NCBI RefSeq assembly: GCF_900290115.1
Contig: NZ_LT985748.1
Location: 377,120 to 441,119, forward strand
Direction of reading: 5' to 3'
From: Alistipes sp. Marseille-P5061
GTDB lineage: Bacteria; Bacteroidota; Bacteroidia; Bacteroidales; Rikenellaceae
Length of the DNA stretch: 64,000 bases
This document shows positions 17,744 to 27,787 of the stretch, piece after piece; the stretch's first letter is position 1, and every line of letters starts with the position of its first letter. Under the pieces are notes generated by a model that had not been told where the DNA came from, made no database searches, and worked only from the letters and a program-made list of their open reading frames with translations. A program made the translations under genes and the position numbers.

Positions 17744-18751
17744 TCAGGCTTCGAAGCGCACCTCATTAACCAGCGGAGCCCCCGAAGCGAAGGTGCGGAT
17801 GTTGTCGAGCGTCGTGCGGGCGATGTTGTCAAGCGCCTCGCGTGTGAAGAAGCCCTGATGCGAGGTCACCAGCACGTTGTTGAACGACAGCAGACGCGCC
17901 AGCACGTCGTCGCTCATGATGCGGTCCGAGGTATCCTCGTAGAAGTAGGCGGCCTCCTCCTCGTAGACATCGAGACCGGCCGCACCGATGCGCCGCTGCT
18001 TCAGCCCCTCGATGAGCGCCTCGGTATGGATGAGCTGTCCGCGGCCCGTGTTGAGCAGCACAACCCCCGGCTTCATGCGGGCAATCGAGTCGGCGTTAAT
18101 CATGTAGCGCGTCTGCTCGGTCAGCGGGCAGTGGAGCGAGATGACATCCGAGCGGCGGTACAGCTCGTCGAGCGTGACGTAGGTGATGCCCGCCGTCCGG
18201 GCATACTCCTCGTCGGGACAGATGTCGTAGGCCAGCACCTCCATGCCGAACCCCTTCAGAATGCCAATCAGCGCCCGGGCGATGCGGCCCGTGCCGACGA
18301 CACCCGCCGTCTTGCCGTAAAGGTCAAAGCCCAGCAGTCCGTGCAGCGAGAAGTTGCCGTCGCGCGTCCGCCAGTAGGCCCGGTGCACCTTGCGGTCGAG
18401 CGCCAGCAGCAGCGCCACGGCGTGTTCGGCCACGGCATGGGGCGAATAGGCCGGTACGCGGACCACGCCGATGCCGCACGCGGCCGCCGCCTTGAGGTCG
18501 ACGTTGTTGAAGCCCGCGCAGCGCAGCGCAATGAGCCGCACCCTCTCGTCGGCCAGCCGCCGGATGGCCGCAGCATCGGCCGTATCGTTGACGAAGATGC
18601 ATACGGCCTCGGCTCCGCGTGCCAAAACCGCATTATCGGGGGTTAAATGGCTGTGGTGGTAGACAATATCGAAGCCATAGGCTCCGTTGTTATTAATGGT
18701 ATCGAACGACTCCCTGTCGTAGGGCTGCGTTCCGAAAAATACTACTTTCAT
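17744..18751 (-). CDS. D-2-hydroxyacid dehydrogenase (D-lactate dehydrogenase-like)
   Basis: The 335-residue NAD-dependent enzyme probably interconverts pyruvate and D-lactate in fermentation. Signatures are the catalytic-domain segment LIALRCAGFNNVDL, the Rossmann loop GVVGTGRIARA, the HCPLTEQTRYMI segment and the C-terminal GLDVYEEE...VLVTSHQGFFTREAL, which holds the catalytic His. The Arg in LNTGRG is also conserved. Size and motifs match LdhA. An AraC gene ends 66 bp upstream on the same strand, with a 14-bp palindrome (CAAACGCACGTTTG, 18781-18794) between them that could be an operator. Confidence 0.9.
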   Translation of the reverse strand: MKVVFFGTQPYDRESFDTINNNGAYGFDIVYHHSHLTPDNAVLARGAEAVCIFVNDTADAAAIRRLADERVRLIALRCAGFNNVDLKAAAACGIGVVRVPAYSPHAVAEHAVALLLALDRKVHRAYWRTRDGNFSLHGLLGFDLYGKTAGVVGTGRIARALIGILKGFGMEVLAYDICPDEEYARTAGITYVTLDELYRRSDVISLHCPLTEQTRYMINADSIARMKPGVVLLNTGRGQLIHTEALIEGLKQRRIGAAGLDVYEEEAAYFYEDTSDRIMSDDVLARLLSFNNVLVTSHQGFFTREALDNIARTTLDNIRTFASGAPLVNEVRFEA

Positions 18752-18780
18752 CCCTTTGTCCTTTTAGTCCTGTGATACAA

Positions 18781-18794
18781 CAAACGCACGTTTG
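18781..18794. promoter_or_regulatory. Palindrome upstream of the 2-hydroxyacid dehydrogenase gene
   Basis: CAAACG-CA-CGTTTG is a perfect dyad in the 66-bp gap between the AraC gene and the dehydrogenase gene. There is no T run, so an operator is more likely than a terminator. Confidence 0.35.
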
Positions 18795-18816
18795 GGAGCG
18801 CATGGTATGCAACGGC

Positions 18817-19659
18817 TCAGGATTTTCGACGGTATCCCGTCGGCGAGACCCCCGTACGCTTCTTGAAATAGCGCCCCAGATAGGACTGGTCGGGGAAGTG
18901 GAGACGATAGGCAATCTCCTGCACCGAGAGGTCGGTCGACTGGAGCATCATCTTGATTTCAAGGATGACCGACTTGTCTATCAGCTCCTTGGCCGATGAA
19001 TGCGAGACGTTCTGCACGATGGTCGACAGGTAGCGCGTCGAGATACAGAGCTTGTCGGCATAGAAGGCCACGTCGCGCTGCTCGGAGCAATGGTCGTGCA
19101 CCAGAGCCAGAAAGCGGTGAAAAAGTTCCGCCTGACGGTTGGTCGTTCCGGGAGCCGGGCGGTCGCGCTCGGCAAAGCGCTGGAGCTTGTCGTAGATTTC
19201 GAGTAGGATGTTCTGAACCCGGTTCTTGATAATCGTGTTGCGGAAGATGTTCTCGCGGTCCTGATAAGTATAGGTGGCAATGTCGAACCAGATGTGGATG
19301 CCGTTCTCGTTCCCGTGCGGGTAGCAAATCGGATTCTCGCTCAGGAAGCGGAAAAAGGCAGGCTCCATGCGGAAGCTCGCCTCGGCAAAGATGTCTCGCG
19401 AATAGGCGCAGTAGGTGACCTGGAAATCGTCCGACACGTCTGTCAGCATCAGGATGCTGCCCGGCAGCATCAGCAGAATCGTATTGGGCTCGATGCGCCC
19501 CCGGCGCAGATTAACCGTCGCCTCGGCATTTCCGCTGCGGCAGAGGATGATGGCTCCGCATTCGCAGCGCGCGGGGTAGTTGTAAAAGTAGCGCAAATCG
19601 GAGTCTCCGACTACGAATTGTTCGGTATCGGTAGTGACAATGGGATTTGTTGCAGGCAT
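18817..19659 (-). CDS. AraC-family transcriptional regulator
   Basis: The 280-residue protein has an N-terminal cupin-like sensing part and a C-terminal double helix-turn-helix (about 190-280). The latter shows ADKLCISTRYLSTIVQ and the AraC signature VQEIAYRLHFPDQSYLGRYFKKRTGVSPTGYR. It diverges from the RND efflux operon with a 165-bp gap, so it is a good candidate activator of that operon. It may also control the dehydrogenase gene behind it. The start at 19659 (MPATNPIVTTD) leaves space for a promoter box; an earlier ATG at 19704 would overlap it. The effector is unknown. Confidence 0.88.
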   Translation of the reverse strand: MPATNPIVTTDTEQFVVGDSDLRYFYNYPARCECGAIILCRSGNAEATVNLRRGRIEPNTILLMLPGSILMLTDVSDDFQVTYCAYSRDIFAEASFRMEPAFFRFLSENPICYPHGNENGIHIWFDIATYTYQDRENIFRNTIIKNRVQNILLEIYDKLQRFAERDRPAPGTTNRQAELFHRFLALVHDHCSEQRDVAFYADKLCISTRYLSTIVQNVSHSSAKELIDKSVILEIKMMLQSTDLSVQEIAYRLHFPDQSYLGRYFKKRTGVSPTGYRRKS

Positions 19660-19681
19660 GGGGTTCGTTGCTTTTTTCGAA

Positions 19682-19689
19682 CAAAAATA
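19682..19689 (-). promoter_or_regulatory. Predicted -7 box of the AraC gene
   Basis: TATTTTTG on the minus strand lies 23 bp before the chosen start at 19659. Confidence 0.45.
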
Positions 19690-19777
19690 GGGATAAATAA
19701 GCATATACGCGCCTTGTTGTTCCGAAAAGTACCAACACTATTCGCAATATATAAGGATAAACCGGAAGAAAATACGA

Positions 19778-19785
19778 TACTTTTG
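19778..19785 (+). promoter_or_regulatory. Predicted -7 box of the RND efflux operon
   Basis: TACTTTTG followed by CA lies 39 bp before the adaptor ATG. There is no exact TTG at -33, which fits a promoter needing an activator such as the divergent AraC protein. Confidence 0.55.
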
Positions 19786-19824
19786 CACCTGAAAAAGTTT
19801 TTTAGTATAAAATAAGAAGAAACT

Positions 19825-21039
19825 ATGAAGCAAACATTTGTACAGGCAGCGCTCGTCGCTTGCTGTATGGCAGTCGTTTCGTGCGGACAGGCACCGACTC
19901 AGCAAAGAGCCGCGGAGTATTCCGTGCAAACCATCACCACGACCGACCGTACGATTCCGACCAACTACTCGGCAACGATTCGGGGACGGCAGGACATCGC
20001 CATCTATCCGCAGGTCTCGGGTACGATTTCGCAGGTCTGCATCACCGAGGGTCAGCGCGTGACCAAGGGTCAGACGCTCTTCATCATCGACCAGGTGCCC
20101 TACAAGGCCGCCCTGCGCACGGCCGAAGCAAATGTGGAAGCAGCCAAGGCTGCCGTAGCCACCGCACAGCTGACCTACGACAGCAAGAAGGAGCTCTTCT
20201 CGCGCAACGTCGTTTCGCAGTATGACCTCTCGACGGCCGAGAACAGCCTGCTGACGGCCAAGGCTCAGCTCGCCCAGGCCGACGCCGCCCTGGTCAACGC
20301 CGCCAACAACCTCTCCTATACGGTTGTCAAGGCTCCGTCGAACGGCGTGGTCGGCACGCTGCCGTACCGAGTCGGCGCGCTGGTCAGCGCTTCGATTCCC
20401 CAGCCGCTGACCACCGTATCGGACAACTCGACGATGTATGTCTACTTCTCGATGACGGCCAAGCAGCAGCTCAACTTGACGCGCCGCTACGGCTCGATTG
20501 CCGAGACGCTCAAGAACATGCCCGACGTGCAGCTGCAGCTCAACGACGGTACGGTCTACGACCAGACGGGCCGCGTGGAGTCCATCAGCGGCGTGGTTGA
20601 CACCTCGACGGGCAGCGTCCAGCTGCGTGCCGTATTCCCCAACGAGAACGGTCTGCTGCTGAGCGGAAGCACCGGCAACATCATCATGCCGAACCTCTAC
20701 AAGGACTGCATCGTCGTTCCCCAGACGGCCACCTTCGAGATTCAGGACAAGGTCTACGTCTACAAGCTCGTGGACGGCAAGGCCACCTCGTCGATGATTG
20801 AGGTCGAGAAGATTTCGAACGGTCGGGAGTACATCGTCACCGCCGGTCTGACGCCGGGTGAGGTCATCATCACCGAGGGCGTAGGTCTGATGCGCGAGGG
20901 TACGCCCGTCGTGCCGAAGGGCCAGGCTGCCGCTGCCGCCGCACAGACGACGGAGGACGGACAGGCTGCCGAGATGAACCAGACGGCCGCCCAGACGGAA
21001 GAGGCTGCCGCCCAAACCCAAAATGCAAAGGAGGAATAA
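19825..21039 (+). CDS. RND efflux periplasmic adaptor (membrane fusion lipoprotein)
   Basis: The 404-residue adaptor has a lipoprotein signal (MKQTFVQAALVACCMAVVSC, lipidated C20). The AcrA plan follows: a barrel-sandwich half (AIYPQVSGTISQVCITEGQRV), a coiled-coil hairpin (about 90-150), the second lipoyl half (VVKAPSNGVVGTLPYRVGALV), a beta-barrel and a membrane-proximal domain. It links the inner-membrane pump to the outer-membrane channel. The last 40 residues are an Ala/Gln/Glu-rich tail of the type QTEEAAAQTQNA, which is unusual. It is the first gene of an operon with the pump (4-bp gap) and channel. Codon use (GGT, CGT, GTT) differs from most neighbours. Confidence 0.95.
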   Translation: MKQTFVQAALVACCMAVVSCGQAPTQQRAAEYSVQTITTTDRTIPTNYSATIRGRQDIAIYPQVSGTISQVCITEGQRVTKGQTLFIIDQVPYKAALRTAEANVEAAKAAVATAQLTYDSKKELFSRNVVSQYDLSTAENSLLTAKAQLAQADAALVNAANNLSYTVVKAPSNGVVGTLPYRVGALVSASIPQPLTTVSDNSTMYVYFSMTAKQQLNLTRRYGSIAETLKNMPDVQLQLNDGTVYDQTGRVESISGVVDTSTGSVQLRAVFPNENGLLLSGSTGNIIMPNLYKDCIVVPQTATFEIQDKVYVYKLVDGKATSSMIEVEKISNGREYIVTAGLTPGEVIITEGVGLMREGTPVVPKGQAAAAAAQTTEDGQAAEMNQTAAQTEEAAAQTQNAKEE

Positions 21040-21042
21040 CCC

Positions 21043-24000
21043 ATGACACTCAAAAATTTCATAGAACGGCCCGTACTGGCGTCGGTCATCTCCATCGTCA
21101 TTGTCATTGCCGGTATCATCGGCCTGGCCACGCTTCCGGTCGAGCAGTATCCCGACATTGCACCTCCGACGGTGATGGTGCATGCCTCGTACCCGGGCGC
21201 CAGCGCCGAAACGATTCAGAAATCGGTTGTCATCCCGCTTGAGGAGGCCATCAACGGCGTGGAGGACATGACCTACATCACCTCGGCCGCCGCCGCAGGT
21301 TCCGCCTCGATTTCCATCTACTTCAAGCAGGGCACCGACCCCGACATGGCGGCCGTGAACGTGCAGAACAAGGTTTCGACGGCCACCGGACAGCTGCCTT
21401 CCGAGGTAACGCAGATTGGTGTGACCACCATGAAGCGCCAGACCTCGATGGTGAAAATCTTCTCGCTCTACAGCCCCGACGACACCTACGACGAAGGCTT
21501 CCTGGCCAACTACTCGAAAATCAACATCGAGCCCCGTATCGTCCGCATCCCGGGCGTAGGTGAGGCCTTCACGCTGGGCGCCGACTACTCGATGCGTATC
21601 TGGCTCAAGCCCGACGTCATGGCGCAGTACCGCCTCATGCCTTCGGACATTACGGCCGTGCTGGCCGAGCAGAACCTCGAGGCCTCGACCGGTTCGCTGG
21701 GTGAGAACTCGAAGAACGCCTTCCAGTATACGATGAAGTATACGGGTCGTCTGACGCAGCCCGAGGAGTTCGAGAACATCGTCATCCTGGCTCAGGACGA
21801 CGGTACGATTCTCCGTCTGAAGGATGTCGCCGACATCGAGCTGGGTCGTGAGTCCTACGCCTACGTCGGCAAGACGAACGGCCACCCGGGCGTCAGCACC
21901 ATGGTCTTCCAGACGGCCGGTTCGAACGCTACGGAGGTCGTCAACCAAATCAACGAGCTGCTCGACGAGGTGGAGGCCGACATGCCGAAGGGCATAGCCA
22001 TCGCCCACCTGCACAGTGTGAACGACTTCCTCTTCGCCTCCATCAACGAGGTGATCAAGACCCTCATCGAGGCCATCATCCTCGTGGTGCTGGTGGTATA
22101 CGTCTTCCTGCAGGATATACGCTCGACGCTGATTCCTACGGTCTCGATTTTCGTGTCGCTCATCGGTACCTTCGCCTTCCTCTCCGTTGCCGGATTCTCC
22201 ATCAACCTGCTGACGCTCTTCGCGCTGGTGCTGGCAATCGGTACGGTCGTCGACGATGCCATCATTGTGGTCGAAGCGGTGCAGGCGCGCTTCGATGCCG
22301 GTTACAAATCCTCGTACATGGCCACCATCGACGCCATGTCGGGTATTACGTCTGCCATCATCACCTCGACGCTGGTCTTCATGGCGGTGTTCATCCCCGT
22401 GGCCATGATGGGCGGTACGTCCGGTGTCTTCTACACGCAGTTCGGTATTACGATGGCCGTGGCCGTCGGTATCTCGGCCATCAACGCACTGACGCTGTCG
22501 CCGGCCCTCTGCGCCCTGCTGCTGAAGCCCTACCTGGATGAGAACGGCGAGATGCGCGACAACTTCGCCGCACGCTTCCGCAAGGCCTTCAATACGATTT
22601 TCAATGCACTGATTAACAAGTACAAGCGCGGCGTGATGGTCTTCATCAAGCACAAGTGGCTGATGTGGTCGACCTTCGCCATCGCCATTGCGGCGCTCGT
22701 ACTGCTGATGAACTCGACCAAGACGGGTCTTGTGCCCGACGAGGACCAGGGTACCATCATGGTCAACGTGACCACCTCGCCCGGTACGTCGCTCGAGGAG
22801 ACCTACAAGGTGCTCGAGCAGGTTGCCAACCGCATCGCGGACATTCCGCAGGTGGAGAACGCCATGGAGACCGCCGGCTTCAACATGATTGCCTCGGCCG
22901 CAGGTTCCTCCTACGCCATGGGTATCGTCAAGCTGAAGAACTGGGACGAGCGTCCGAATCCCGAGGACGAGGTACACGCCGTCATCGGTCAGATTTACGC
23001 CCGCACGGCCGACATCAAGAATGCCCAGATTTTCGCCGTGGCACCCCCTATGATTTCGGGTTACGGTTCGACGTCCGGTTTCTCGATGTATCTGCAGGAC
23101 CGCGCCGGCGGTGAGCTCACCGACTTCTACGGCATCTTCCAGCAGTTCATCGGCACGCTCAACCAGCGTCCGGAAATCGAGCGAGCCTACTCGTCGTTCA
23201 ACATCAACTTCCCGCAGTACATGGTAAGCATCGACGCGGCGAAGGCCAAACGTGCCGGCGTCTCGCCCTCGACGATTCTGTCGACCATCGCGGGATACTA
23301 CGGCGGCCAGTACGCATCGTACATCAACCGCTTCTCGAAGATGTACTACGTAACGCTGCAGGCCCGTCCCGAGGACCGACTCGACGTGGAGTCGCTCAAC
23401 AACATCTACGTCCGCACCGACAGCGGTGAGATGGCGCCCGTGGGAGAGTTCGTCGAACTGACGAAGGTCTACAGCTCCGACGTGCTGAACCGATTCAACC
23501 TCTACAACGCCATCTCGGTACAGGGCACCGCCGCCTCGGGCTATTCGTCGGGTGACGCCATCAACGCCATCCGCGAGGTTGCCGACCAGGTGCTCCCGAA
23601 GGGCTACGGCTACGAGTTCGACGGTATCACCCGCGAGGAGGCCCAGACGACGAGCAACACGCTCATCATCTTCGGTATCTGCCTTCTGTTCATCTACCTC
23701 ATCCTGAGCGCCCTCTACGAGAGCTACCTGATTCCGTTCGCCGTCATCCTGGCCGTACCGTGCGGTCTGATGGGTTCGTTCCTTCTCGCCAAAATCATGG
23801 GTCTCGAGAACAACATCTACCTGCAGACGGGTATCATCATGCTGATTGGTCTGCTGTCGAAGACGGCCATCCTGATTACGGAGTACGCCGCCGACCGCCG
23901 CCGCGCCGGCATGAGCCTCACGCAGGCCGCCGTATCGGCCGCCAAGGCCCGTCTGCGCCCGGTTCTGATGACGGTGCTCACCTGCGTGCTGGGTATGCTC

Positions 24001-24228
24001 CCGCTGGTATTCTCGACCGGTGCCGGTGCCAACGGTAACGCGACCCTCGGTACGGGTGTCGTAGGCGGTATGATTGTGGGTACGCTGGCGCTGCTGATCC
24101 TCGTACCGACGCTGTTCATCGTCTTCGAAACCCTTCAGGAGAAGGTTAAACCCCTCGAGCTCGATCCCGATCCGCAGTGGTCCGTTCGCGCCGAAGTGGA
24201 AGAGGTCAAAAATGAGAAGGAGGAGTAA
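21043..24228 (+). CDS. RND multidrug efflux pump, inner-membrane permease (HAE1 family)
   Basis: The 1061-residue proton-driven pump has the AcrB/MexB plan: a first transmembrane helix at MTLKNFIERPVLASVISIVIVIAG, two large periplasmic loops and twelve membrane helices. The TM4 segment ALVLAIGTVVDDAIIVVEAV carries the paired Asp needed for proton coupling. The family motif GISAINALTLSPALCALLL is present, as is GIIMLIGLLSKTAILITEYA near the end. Length matches HAE1 transporters. It is expected to form a trimer with the adaptor and TolC-like channel coded on either side, exporting drugs, bile acids or detergents; the actual substrates are unknown. Confidence 0.97.
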   Translation: MTLKNFIERPVLASVISIVIVIAGIIGLATLPVEQYPDIAPPTVMVHASYPGASAETIQKSVVIPLEEAINGVEDMTYITSAAAAGSASISIYFKQGTDPDMAAVNVQNKVSTATGQLPSEVTQIGVTTMKRQTSMVKIFSLYSPDDTYDEGFLANYSKINIEPRIVRIPGVGEAFTLGADYSMRIWLKPDVMAQYRLMPSDITAVLAEQNLEASTGSLGENSKNAFQYTMKYTGRLTQPEEFENIVILAQDDGTILRLKDVADIELGRESYAYVGKTNGHPGVSTMVFQTAGSNATEVVNQINELLDEVEADMPKGIAIAHLHSVNDFLFASINEVIKTLIEAIILVVLVVYVFLQDIRSTLIPTVSIFVSLIGTFAFLSVAGFSINLLTLFALVLAIGTVVDDAIIVVEAVQARFDAGYKSSYMATIDAMSGITSAIITSTLVFMAVFIPVAMMGGTSGVFYTQFGITMAVAVGISAINALTLSPALCALLLKPYLDENGEMRDNFAARFRKAFNTIFNALINKYKRGVMVFIKHKWLMWSTFAIAIAALVLLMNSTKTGLVPDEDQGTIMVNVTTSPGTSLEETYKVLEQVANRIADIPQVENAMETAGFNMIASAAGSSYAMGIVKLKNWDERPNPEDEVHAVIGQIYARTADIKNAQIFAVAPPMISGYGSTSGFSMYLQDRAGGELTDFYGIFQQFIGTLNQRPEIERAYSSFNINFPQYMVSIDAAKAKRAGVSPSTILSTIAGYYGGQYASYINRFSKMYYVTLQARPEDRLDVESLNNIYVRTDSGEMAPVGEFVELTKVYSSDVLNRFNLYNAISVQGTAASGYSSGDAINAIREVADQVLPKGYGYEFDGITREEAQTTSNTLIIFGICLLFIYLILSALYESYLIPFAVILAVPCGLMGSFLLAKIMGLENNIYLQTGIIMLIGLLSKTAILITEYAADRRRAGMSLTQAAVSAAKARLRPVLMTVLTCVLGMLPLVFSTGAGANGNATLGTGVVGGMIVGTLALLILVPTLFIVFETLQEKVKPLELDPDPQWSVRAEVEEVKNEKEE

Positions 24229-24231
24229 CAC

Positions 24232-25602
24232 ATGAAAAAGATAGTTATCATCTGCCTGGCAGTCGCCATGACCGGCTGCGGCATCTACAAGCCCTATACC
24301 CGTCCCGAAATCCAGACCGACGGACTCTACGGCGACGCGGAGAGCGCCGATACGATGACTCTGGGCAATCTCCGCTGGCAGGAGGTCTTCACCGACCCGG
24401 CCCTGCAGAGCCTCATCGAGGAGGGTCTTGCCAACAACACCGACCTGCAGTCGGCACAGTGGCGCGTGAAGGAGGCCGAGGCGACGCTCAAGTCGGCACG
24501 CCTGGCCTACCTGCCGTCGTTCAACTTCGCACCGCAGGGGAGCATCAGCAGCTTCGACAACCAGAATACGACGAAGACCTACAGCATCCCCGTCACGGCA
24601 AGCTGGCAAATCGACATCTTCAACGGTCTGACCAACGCCAAGCGCAAGGCCAAGGCGCTCTACGCCCAGAGCCAGCAGTACGAGCAGGCGGTCAAGACGC
24701 AGCTCATCGCCAACATCGCCAACCTCTACTACACGCTGCTCATGCTCGACAGCCAGCAGGAGGTGACGCGTGAGACGGCCATGAAGTGGGAGCAGAGCGT
24801 CGAGACGATGCGCGCGCTGAAGGCTGCCGGCATGACCAACGAGGCGGGCGTTGCCCAGTACGAGGGCAACTACTTCGCCGTGGTGGCATCGCTGCGCGAC
24901 ATCGAGACCTCGATTCGTCAGACGGAGAACAGCCTCTGCTCCATCCTGGGCATCGCCCCGCAGCAGATTGAGCGCGGCAGCCTCGACGCACAGCAGCTTC
25001 CCGAGCAGATTGTCGTCGGCGTTCCGGTTCAGATGCTCTCGAACCGTCCCGACGTACGCAGCGCCGAGTATGCCCTCATGCAGGCCTACTACGCAACGAG
25101 CCAGGCCCGTTCGGCCCTCTACCCGTCGATTACGCTGAGCGGTACGGCCGGCTGGACCAACAGCGCCGGTGCCATGATTGTCAACCCGGGCAAGCTGCTG
25201 CTCACGGCAGCCGGCTCGCTGCTCCAGCCGATTTTCAACGCCGGAGCCAACCGCGCCCAGGTGAAAATCATGAAGGCACAGCAGGAGGAGGCCAAGCTCT
25301 CGTTCCAGCAGACGCTGCTCAACGCCGGTGCCGAGGTGAACAACGCCCTGACGCAGTATCAGAACGCACGGGCAAAGACCGACCTGCGCATCAACCAGAT
25401 TGAGGCCATGGCCCGCGCCGTGGAGAGCACCGAACTGCTCATGCAGCACGGCTCGACGACCTATCTCGAGGTGCTGACCGCACAGCAGTCGCTGCTGTCG
25501 GCCCAGCTCTCGCAGATTGCCGACCGCTTCGATGAGATTCAGGGTGTTGTCAACCTCTACCAGGCACTTGGTGGCGGCCGCGACCTCACCGAGGAGGAGT
25601 AG
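24232..25602 (+). CDS. TolC-family outer-membrane efflux channel lipoprotein
   Basis: The 456-residue protein has a lipoprotein signal (MKKIVIICLAVAMTGC, C16) and two similar halves of the OEP/NodT type. Each half has long helices with heptad character; one half contains LANNTDLQSAQWRVKEAEATLKSA and the other QVKIMKAQQEEAKLSFQQTL. The segment NRPDVRSAEYALMQAYYATSQARSALYPSITL is a family signature. It forms the trimeric exit duct for the pump coded upstream, 4 bp away. The TetR gene follows after 3 bp. Confidence 0.95.
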   Translation: MKKIVIICLAVAMTGCGIYKPYTRPEIQTDGLYGDAESADTMTLGNLRWQEVFTDPALQSLIEEGLANNTDLQSAQWRVKEAEATLKSARLAYLPSFNFAPQGSISSFDNQNTTKTYSIPVTASWQIDIFNGLTNAKRKAKALYAQSQQYEQAVKTQLIANIANLYYTLLMLDSQQEVTRETAMKWEQSVETMRALKAAGMTNEAGVAQYEGNYFAVVASLRDIETSIRQTENSLCSILGIAPQQIERGSLDAQQLPEQIVVGVPVQMLSNRPDVRSAEYALMQAYYATSQARSALYPSITLSGTAGWTNSAGAMIVNPGKLLLTAAGSLLQPIFNAGANRAQVKIMKAQQEEAKLSFQQTLLNAGAEVNNALTQYQNARAKTDLRINQIEAMARAVESTELLMQHGSTTYLEVLTAQQSLLSAQLSQIADRFDEIQGVVNLYQALGGGRDLTEEE

Positions 25603-25604
25603 TC

Positions 25605-26180
25605 ATGAAGCGGGGAGCTACCAGAGAGGAAATCATCCGCACGACGCAGGAACTCATCTCCCGCAACGGCATCCGTGCCGTGCGGGTGGATGAGATTGCG
25701 CAGACGCTCGGCATCTCGAAACGGACGCTCTACACCATGTTCGCCGACAAGAACGAACTGGTCAACGCCTGTCTGGACGAGATGGGCCGCTCGATTCGGC
25801 GCCGCATCTCGGGTTACCGACGGCTGCGCGCCACGTCGCTCCAGAAGACCTTCCGCCTGACGAACGAATACATCGACAGCCTCTACCTGGTGGACAGCTG
25901 TTTCCTGAACGACGTGAAGCAGAAGCTCGCTTATGCCGAGCAGTATGCCGAACACCGCGTGGTTTGGGACAAGGAGCTGACCTCCATGCTCGAAAGCTGC
26001 CAGCAGGACGGATTTATCCTCACGGACCTCAATGCCGAGGCCTTTGCCGGAAGGCTTGTAAGCTCGCTCTACGAGATGCGCATCAACCAGGCATCGCGCG
26101 AGGAGCTGCAGCTCATCTGCCGGGCCCTGCTTCGGGGCGTCGCCACGCAGGAGGGCATCGACCTCATCGACCGGAGTTGA
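25605..26180 (+). CDS. TetR-family transcriptional regulator
   Basis: The 191-residue protein begins with a TetR helix-turn-helix (about 5-50; IIRTTQELISRNGIRAVRVDE, then LGISKRTLYTMFADKNELV) followed by an all-helical ligand domain. It is the last gene of the efflux operon, 3 bp after the channel gene, so it most likely represses its own operon and is released by a pump substrate. A long perfect terminator closes the transcript. Together with the divergent AraC gene, the operon appears to have two regulators. Confidence 0.92.
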   Translation: MKRGATREEIIRTTQELISRNGIRAVRVDEIAQTLGISKRTLYTMFADKNELVNACLDEMGRSIRRRISGYRRLRATSLQKTFRLTNEYIDSLYLVDSCFLNDVKQKLAYAEQYAEHRVVWDKELTSMLESCQQDGFILTDLNAEAFAGRLVSSLYEMRINQASREELQLICRALLRGVATQEGIDLIDRS

Positions 26181-26198
26181 TGCTCCGACATACCGGAC

Positions 26199-26244
26199 AC
26201 AGCGTTCCCGGACGGATTTGATTCCGTCCGGGAACGCTGTTTTT
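26199..26244 (+). terminator. Terminator of the efflux operon
   Basis: An 18-bp perfect stem (26199-26216 with 26223-26240) has a 6-nt loop and is followed by a T run. Confidence 0.9.
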
Positions 26245-26299
26245 CGGGGCTTCGCGACAAAAAAATGCTCCGAAGTGGACAATCATACCAAAAAAAGAG

Positions 26300-26307
26300 T
26301 ATCTTTG
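26300..26307 (+). promoter_or_regulatory. Predicted -7 box of the Met leader and metY-metX-hom operon
   Basis: TATCTTTG lies 21 bp before the leader-peptide ATG. The -33 position has TGG rather than TTG. Confidence 0.65.
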
Positions 26308-26328
26308 TCAACAAACAAGAGAAAAACC

Positions 26329-26406
26329 ATGCGTACGAACCTTACGACCGGCAGCGCACTCCGAATGCGCTCGATGATGATGCACTCGATGTGCATGTTC
26401 CGCCGA

Positions 26407-26421
<15 letters not shown>
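26329..26421 (+). CDS. Methionine-rich leader peptide (attenuator sensor)
   Basis: A 30-codon frame contains LRMRSMMMHSMCMF. There are six Met codons besides the start, all within 33 bases (26365-26397), including three in a row. It lies just after a promoter box, before an intrinsic terminator, and upstream of three genes of the methionine branch. This is the layout of a leader-peptide attenuator that senses charged tRNA-Met. The tail is Arg-rich (RRRCRG) because its bases also form the antiterminator arm. It is read as a separate short frame; an in-frame start further upstream (26218) would lie before the promoter. The peptide probably has no other function. Confidence 0.85.

Positions 26422-27786
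<1,365 letters not shown>

Positions 27787-27787
<1 letters not shown>

Noticed and set aside
19738-25449. A 1903-codon open frame on the minus strand across the efflux operon
   Set aside because: It lies exactly opposite three well-supported RND genes, has no domain, and is rich in Val/Gly/Arg/Leu as expected from the complement of biased codons. Strong codon bias on the coding strand removes stop codons from the opposite frame.
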